Shown: positions 61,815 to 64,000 of the stretch, piece after piece
Layout: each line of letters begins with the position of its first letter
Position numbering within the stretch: position 1 is the stretch's first letter
Origin: Chryseobacterium sp. 36-9
Lineage (GTDB): Bacteria; Bacteroidota; Bacteroidia; Flavobacteriales; Weeksellaceae
Length of the DNA stretch: 64,000 bases
Direction: 5' to 3'
Assembly (NCBI GenBank): GCA_001898785.1
Contig: MKVE01000017.1
Location: forward strand, 345,107-409,106
Notes under the pieces: generated by a model
What the model was told of the DNA's origin: nothing
Seen by the model: the letters and a program-made list of their open reading frames with translations, nothing else
The model's database searches: none
Made by a program: the position numbers and the translations under genes

Positions 61815-62261
61815 TTAATCTACTATTACTTCGCCGGATTTTCTGTAAATAAAATTCCCGTAGATATGTCTTCTTGCAAAACGGCTTGGCGAGTCGGAGT
61901 TTACCATTTTAATGTAAGTATTTCTTGGAACGCCGATATATTCGAACATTTTCCCATTCAGATGTTGGACTTTCAGTATGGATTTTTCAAGATAGAAATC
62001 TGCGATGATAGAATTTGAAATGGTGTCCGCATATTCTTCTTTATATTTTTCCTGAGTTTCTTCGTTGATACTTACCAGGAAATGATAAGCTTCTATAACA
62101 GATTTACTTTTCTCTTCAGCTTCCAGTTTTCCCGCTTCATCATTGATGAATTTATCTGGATGTGTATCCTTCATTGTGTTTCTGTAGATATTTTTCAGAT
62201 CTTTCAGAGTTACATTTTTATCTACATCAAGAAGTTTTCTGTATTCAGCAATTTTTTTCAT
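61815..62261 (-). CDS. J-domain-like and KTSC domain fusion protein
   Basis: A 148-residue protein. The N-terminal about 75 residues look like a J domain (YRKLLDVDKNVTLKDLKNIY, then RNTMKDTHPDKFIND with HPD). The last about 55 residues look like a KTSC domain (MFEYIGVPRNTYIKMVNSD, then SPSRFARRHIYGNF). KTSC domains are short, found near lysyl-tRNA-synthetase-like and viral proteins, and of unknown job. The fusion suggests recruitment of DnaK to a KTSC ligand, which is inference. It is monocistronic. Confidence 0.75.
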   Translation of the reverse strand: MKKIAEYRKLLDVDKNVTLKDLKNIYRNTMKDTHPDKFINDEAGKLEAEEKSKSVIEAYHFLVSINEETQEKYKEEYADTISNSIIADFYLEKSILKVQHLNGKMFEYIGVPRNTYIKMVNSDSPSRFARRHIYGNFIYRKSGEVIVD

Positions 62262-62445
62262 TATGATATTTCTTAATTTCGGGATGCAAAATTAGACTTT
62301 TAAAATTTATTAATTATAACTAATTCATTATTATTAAGTTAATTGTATTATAAAATTATTATTTTGAGTGGCCTTAATTTTAAGTTATTGACAATAATAT
62401 ATGTTAAAAAGAAAATATTATCTTTGAAAGGTAATTATTACAAAA

Positions 62446-62517
62446 ATGAAACACCGGTTTCAAGACTGTCCGAACAAGACAAGGTTTAACGGTGTTACGT
62501 CTTACTATAAAAAATAA
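62446..62517 (+). CDS. Possible 23-codon upstream ORF before the META gene
   Basis: ATG at 62446 opens a 23-residue peptide (start MKHRFQDCPN, end VTSYYKK) ending 10 bases before the META lipoprotein ATG. A -7-like TATCTTTG lies at 62419-62426, and the RNA stem AACACCG/CGGTGTT (62450-62456 with 62490-62496) lies within. It may be a leader peptide or chance. Confidence 0.3.
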   Translation: MKHRFQDCPNKTRFNGVTSYYKK

Positions 62518-62527
62518 ATCTGAACAG

Positions 62528-62929
62528 ATGAAAAATCTTTTTTTAACAACAATATTATCACTAATCATTGTTTCTTGTACAAGCAGAGTAGGGAATGCAT
62601 CTAAGCTGGGAAAGAATCAGGCACCGATTACTGGTACACAATGGGTTTTGGCAGATGATATCGCCAATAAGCCGACATTGTTGATCGAGCAAAACAGAAT
62701 CTCTGGCAATGCGAGCTGCAACAACTATTTTTCAGATGCTACAATTGATACATCTGCGGGAAATTTCTCGGCAAAAAATATTGGCTCAACAAAGAAGATG
62801 TGTAATAATATGACTTCTGAAACAAGTTATCTGAGCGTATTACAGGAAGTTAATAAATATGTAGTTACAGATACTACGTTAGAACTTTATAAAGATAATC
62901 TGTTATTGCTAAAGTTTAATAAACAGTAA
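62528..62929 (+). CDS. META-domain lipoprotein
   Basis: About 133 residues. The start is placed at ATG 62528, giving MKNLFLTTILSLIIVSCTSR with the lipobox I-V-S-C; an earlier in-frame codon at 62492 would spoil the signal. The META/HslJ-like domain shows GTQWVLADD, RISGNASCNNYF and SAKNIGSTKKMC. HslJ-like proteins sit in the envelope and are linked to heat or novobiocin response in E. coli; role here unknown. Confidence 0.85.
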   Translation: MKNLFLTTILSLIIVSCTSRVGNASKLGKNQAPITGTQWVLADDIANKPTLLIEQNRISGNASCNNYFSDATIDTSAGNFSAKNIGSTKKMCNNMTSETSYLSVLQEVNKYVVTDTTLELYKDNLLLLKFNKQ

Positions 62930-63047
62930 TAGCCTCGGTAAGTCGCATCTGTATAATAGTTAATTGAAAGGGCTTTATTCAGGATTTAAATAAATTTTGT
63001 TTGAGACCTTTATTGCTTTTGTTGATAATAATTTCAGTTTATTAAGG

Positions 63048-63075
63048 TTAAAAGGCTGCCTTCTTAGGCAGCCTT
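63048..63075. terminator. Hairpin between the META gene and ccoP
   Basis: The arms AAGGCTGCCT (63052-63061) and AGGCAGCCTT (63066-63075) form a strong GC-rich stem. The T tract is weak on both strands (TTTTAACC on the minus strand), so it may terminate mainly the ccoP message. Confidence 0.7.
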
Positions 63076-63122
63076 ACTTATCCGGATATGGTCGAACAAG
63101 TCATGTGGATATGGATTTGTAA

Positions 63123-64000
63123 TTATTTATTATTTTCCCAAGTGGCTTCTTGACCCTGCGGGGCAGCACCGCCCTGAGATTCAGTTATTGGTGTTTGTTC
63201 CTGATTGATATGATAGATGTAGGCCGCAACTTTTTCAGCGTCTCTACTTGTAATAATGCCTTCTTTTATAAAAGCTTTCATTGTAGGGTTGTTTGGTGAT
63301 CCGTTTTGCAACATCCAGAACACATTTTTGAAAAGGCTTTTCTGCTTGATGTTGATCCAATATTTATCGGTCAGGTTAGGACCTATGCCACCTTTTCCGC
63401 CCGCAGAGTGGCAGGAAACACAATTGGTCTTGAAGATCTGTTCTCCTTCGGCAATATTGTCCGAACTGTAGACTGCATTATCTATGTCTATTGCAGGAGC
63501 TGTCTTTTCGTACTCGCTGATGGACGCCAGCTGAGCTTTGGCTTCATTCTTATATTCAGCGTCGGGATGGGCATAATCTGTAAAGGCGAATGCGACGAGA
63601 TATACCAAGCAGTAGGTAATCGTGAAGTAGAACAGGCCCAGCCACCATTTTGGCAAAGCATTGTCCAGCTCGGTGATACCATCAAAGCCGTGGTCAATGA
63701 GCAGACTTTTTTCTTCCTTGTCCGTCTGCTTTTTGAATGCAGCGTTCCAGAGTTTTCGGAAATAAGTGATAGCCTTGTCTTCCAGATATTGCTTTTTTTC
63801 TTCTTCCGAAAGCATCTTAAAGTTTGTGCTTTCTACCAGGTCCATTATAGAATCGGCTATCAAAACAAGCAGTATGAATATAATGAGCATTCCCCAAAAT
63901 AATGGTGACCTGAAATAATCTGGGGTATCTGATACTTCAAAGATGAGAATGTTAATGATGATAATGGCGGCAATTCTGATAGAAATCGGGGTTCTCGTTT
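63123..64000 (-). CDS. ccoP: cbb3 cytochrome oxidase subunit CcoP, 5' end beyond the window
   Basis: The frame is open across the right edge, and upstream codons read on into an N-terminal hydrophobic segment (ISIRIAAIIIINILIFEV), so the start lies outside. A second transmembrane segment, the CcoP-specific segment around DGITELDNALPKWWLGLFYF and one c-type haem site (CVSCH, about 105 residues from the end of the protein) follow. Only one CxxCH is visible; many proteobacterial CcoP have two. It would pass electrons to the CcoN core for high-affinity oxygen reduction. The ccoN/O genes should lie to the right. Confidence 0.9.
   Translation of the reverse strand, partial: TRTPISIRIAAIIIINILIFEVSDTPDYFRSPLFWGMLIIFILLVLIADSIMDLVESTNFKMLSEEEKKQYLEDKAITYFRKLWNAAFKKQTDKEEKSLLIDHGFDGITELDNALPKWWLGLFYFTITYCLVYLVAFAFTDYAHPDAEYKNEAKAQLASISEYEKTAPAIDIDNAVYSSDNIAEGEQIFKTNCVSCHSAGGKGGIGPNLTDKYWINIKQKSLFKNVFWMLQNGSPNNPTMKAFIKEGIITSRDAEKVAAYIYHINQEQTPITESQGGAAPQGQEATWENNK

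Noticed and set aside
63306..63902. 198-codon plus-strand frame opposite ccoP
   Set aside because: It is antisense to a clear cytochrome gene with intact haem motif; no signal, domain or promoter supports it.

Overview
The window is chromosomal DNA from a Flavobacteriia/Weeksellaceae-type bacterium, close to Chryseobacterium in style. The evidence is the low G+C, the Bacteroidota promoter boxes (TTG, about 20 nt, then TAnnTTTG), T9SS C-terminal sorting domains, signal peptides ending in S-A-Q or S-Q, and families mostly known from this group (DUF6427, DUF6341, DUF3467, YpdA, the adrenodoxin-like ferredoxin with a TrxR-like reductase). No species is claimed. Family names come from reading the translated proteins; no database search was run.

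Layout. 1-9.8 kb: accessory housekeeping genes (an alpha/beta hydrolase cut by the window edge, a GH25 lysozyme, secreted small proteins, DUF3109, USP, FAH-family hydrolase, DnaQ-like exonuclease, phosphatidylserine synthase, an LtaS-like sulfatase-fold enzyme). 10-13.4 kb: DUF2147, pyruvate dehydrogenase E1 beta, then rpsU-xerC-hpf. 13.5-31.5 kb: the translation and transcription super-cluster tRNA-Thr/Tyr/Gly/Thr - tuf - tRNA-Trp - secE - nusG - rplK - rplA - rplJ - rplL - [insertion] - rpoB - rpoC - DUF3467. 32-38 kb: alcohol dehydrogenase, VanZ, OmpA-family protein, a nearly stand-alone T9SS sorting domain, hemB, PPK2 and DUF1573. 38-46 kb: valS followed by a co-directional run (DUF4241, PfkB kinase, alpha/beta hydrolase, HD hydrolase, membrane protein, aldehyde dehydrogenase). 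46-55 kb: L,D-transpeptidase, YpdA, CbpM/DnaJ, lipocalin, M28 peptidase with T9SS tail, ferredoxin plus reductase, RsmB/NOP RNA methyltransferase. 55-62 kb: a TetR-TolC-MFP-RND efflux operon. The end holds a J-domain/KTSC protein, a META lipoprotein and CcoP, which runs off the edge.

The most unusual part is the rplL-rpoB junction. These genes are normally adjacent and co-transcribed. Here rplL ends in a strong terminator, followed by about 4.2 kb with its own promoter, a disrupted secreted-protein gene (in-frame only if one T of a T7 run is removed), an 815-residue thrombospondin-type-3-repeat surface protein and a 188-residue secreted protein sharing its C-terminal module. Another terminator and a separate rpoB promoter come next, with a long leader bracketed by a 10-bp inverted repeat. 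Other points of interest are a non-coding stretch at 31.6-32.0 kb with several hairpins and a 22-bp direct-repeat array, two copies of an interspersed repeat with conserved ends and variable palindromic core (11.6 and 46.4 kb), short upstream ORFs before pdhB and the META gene, and a double palindrome over the efflux-operon promoter. No CRISPR array, prophage or insertion sequence was seen.
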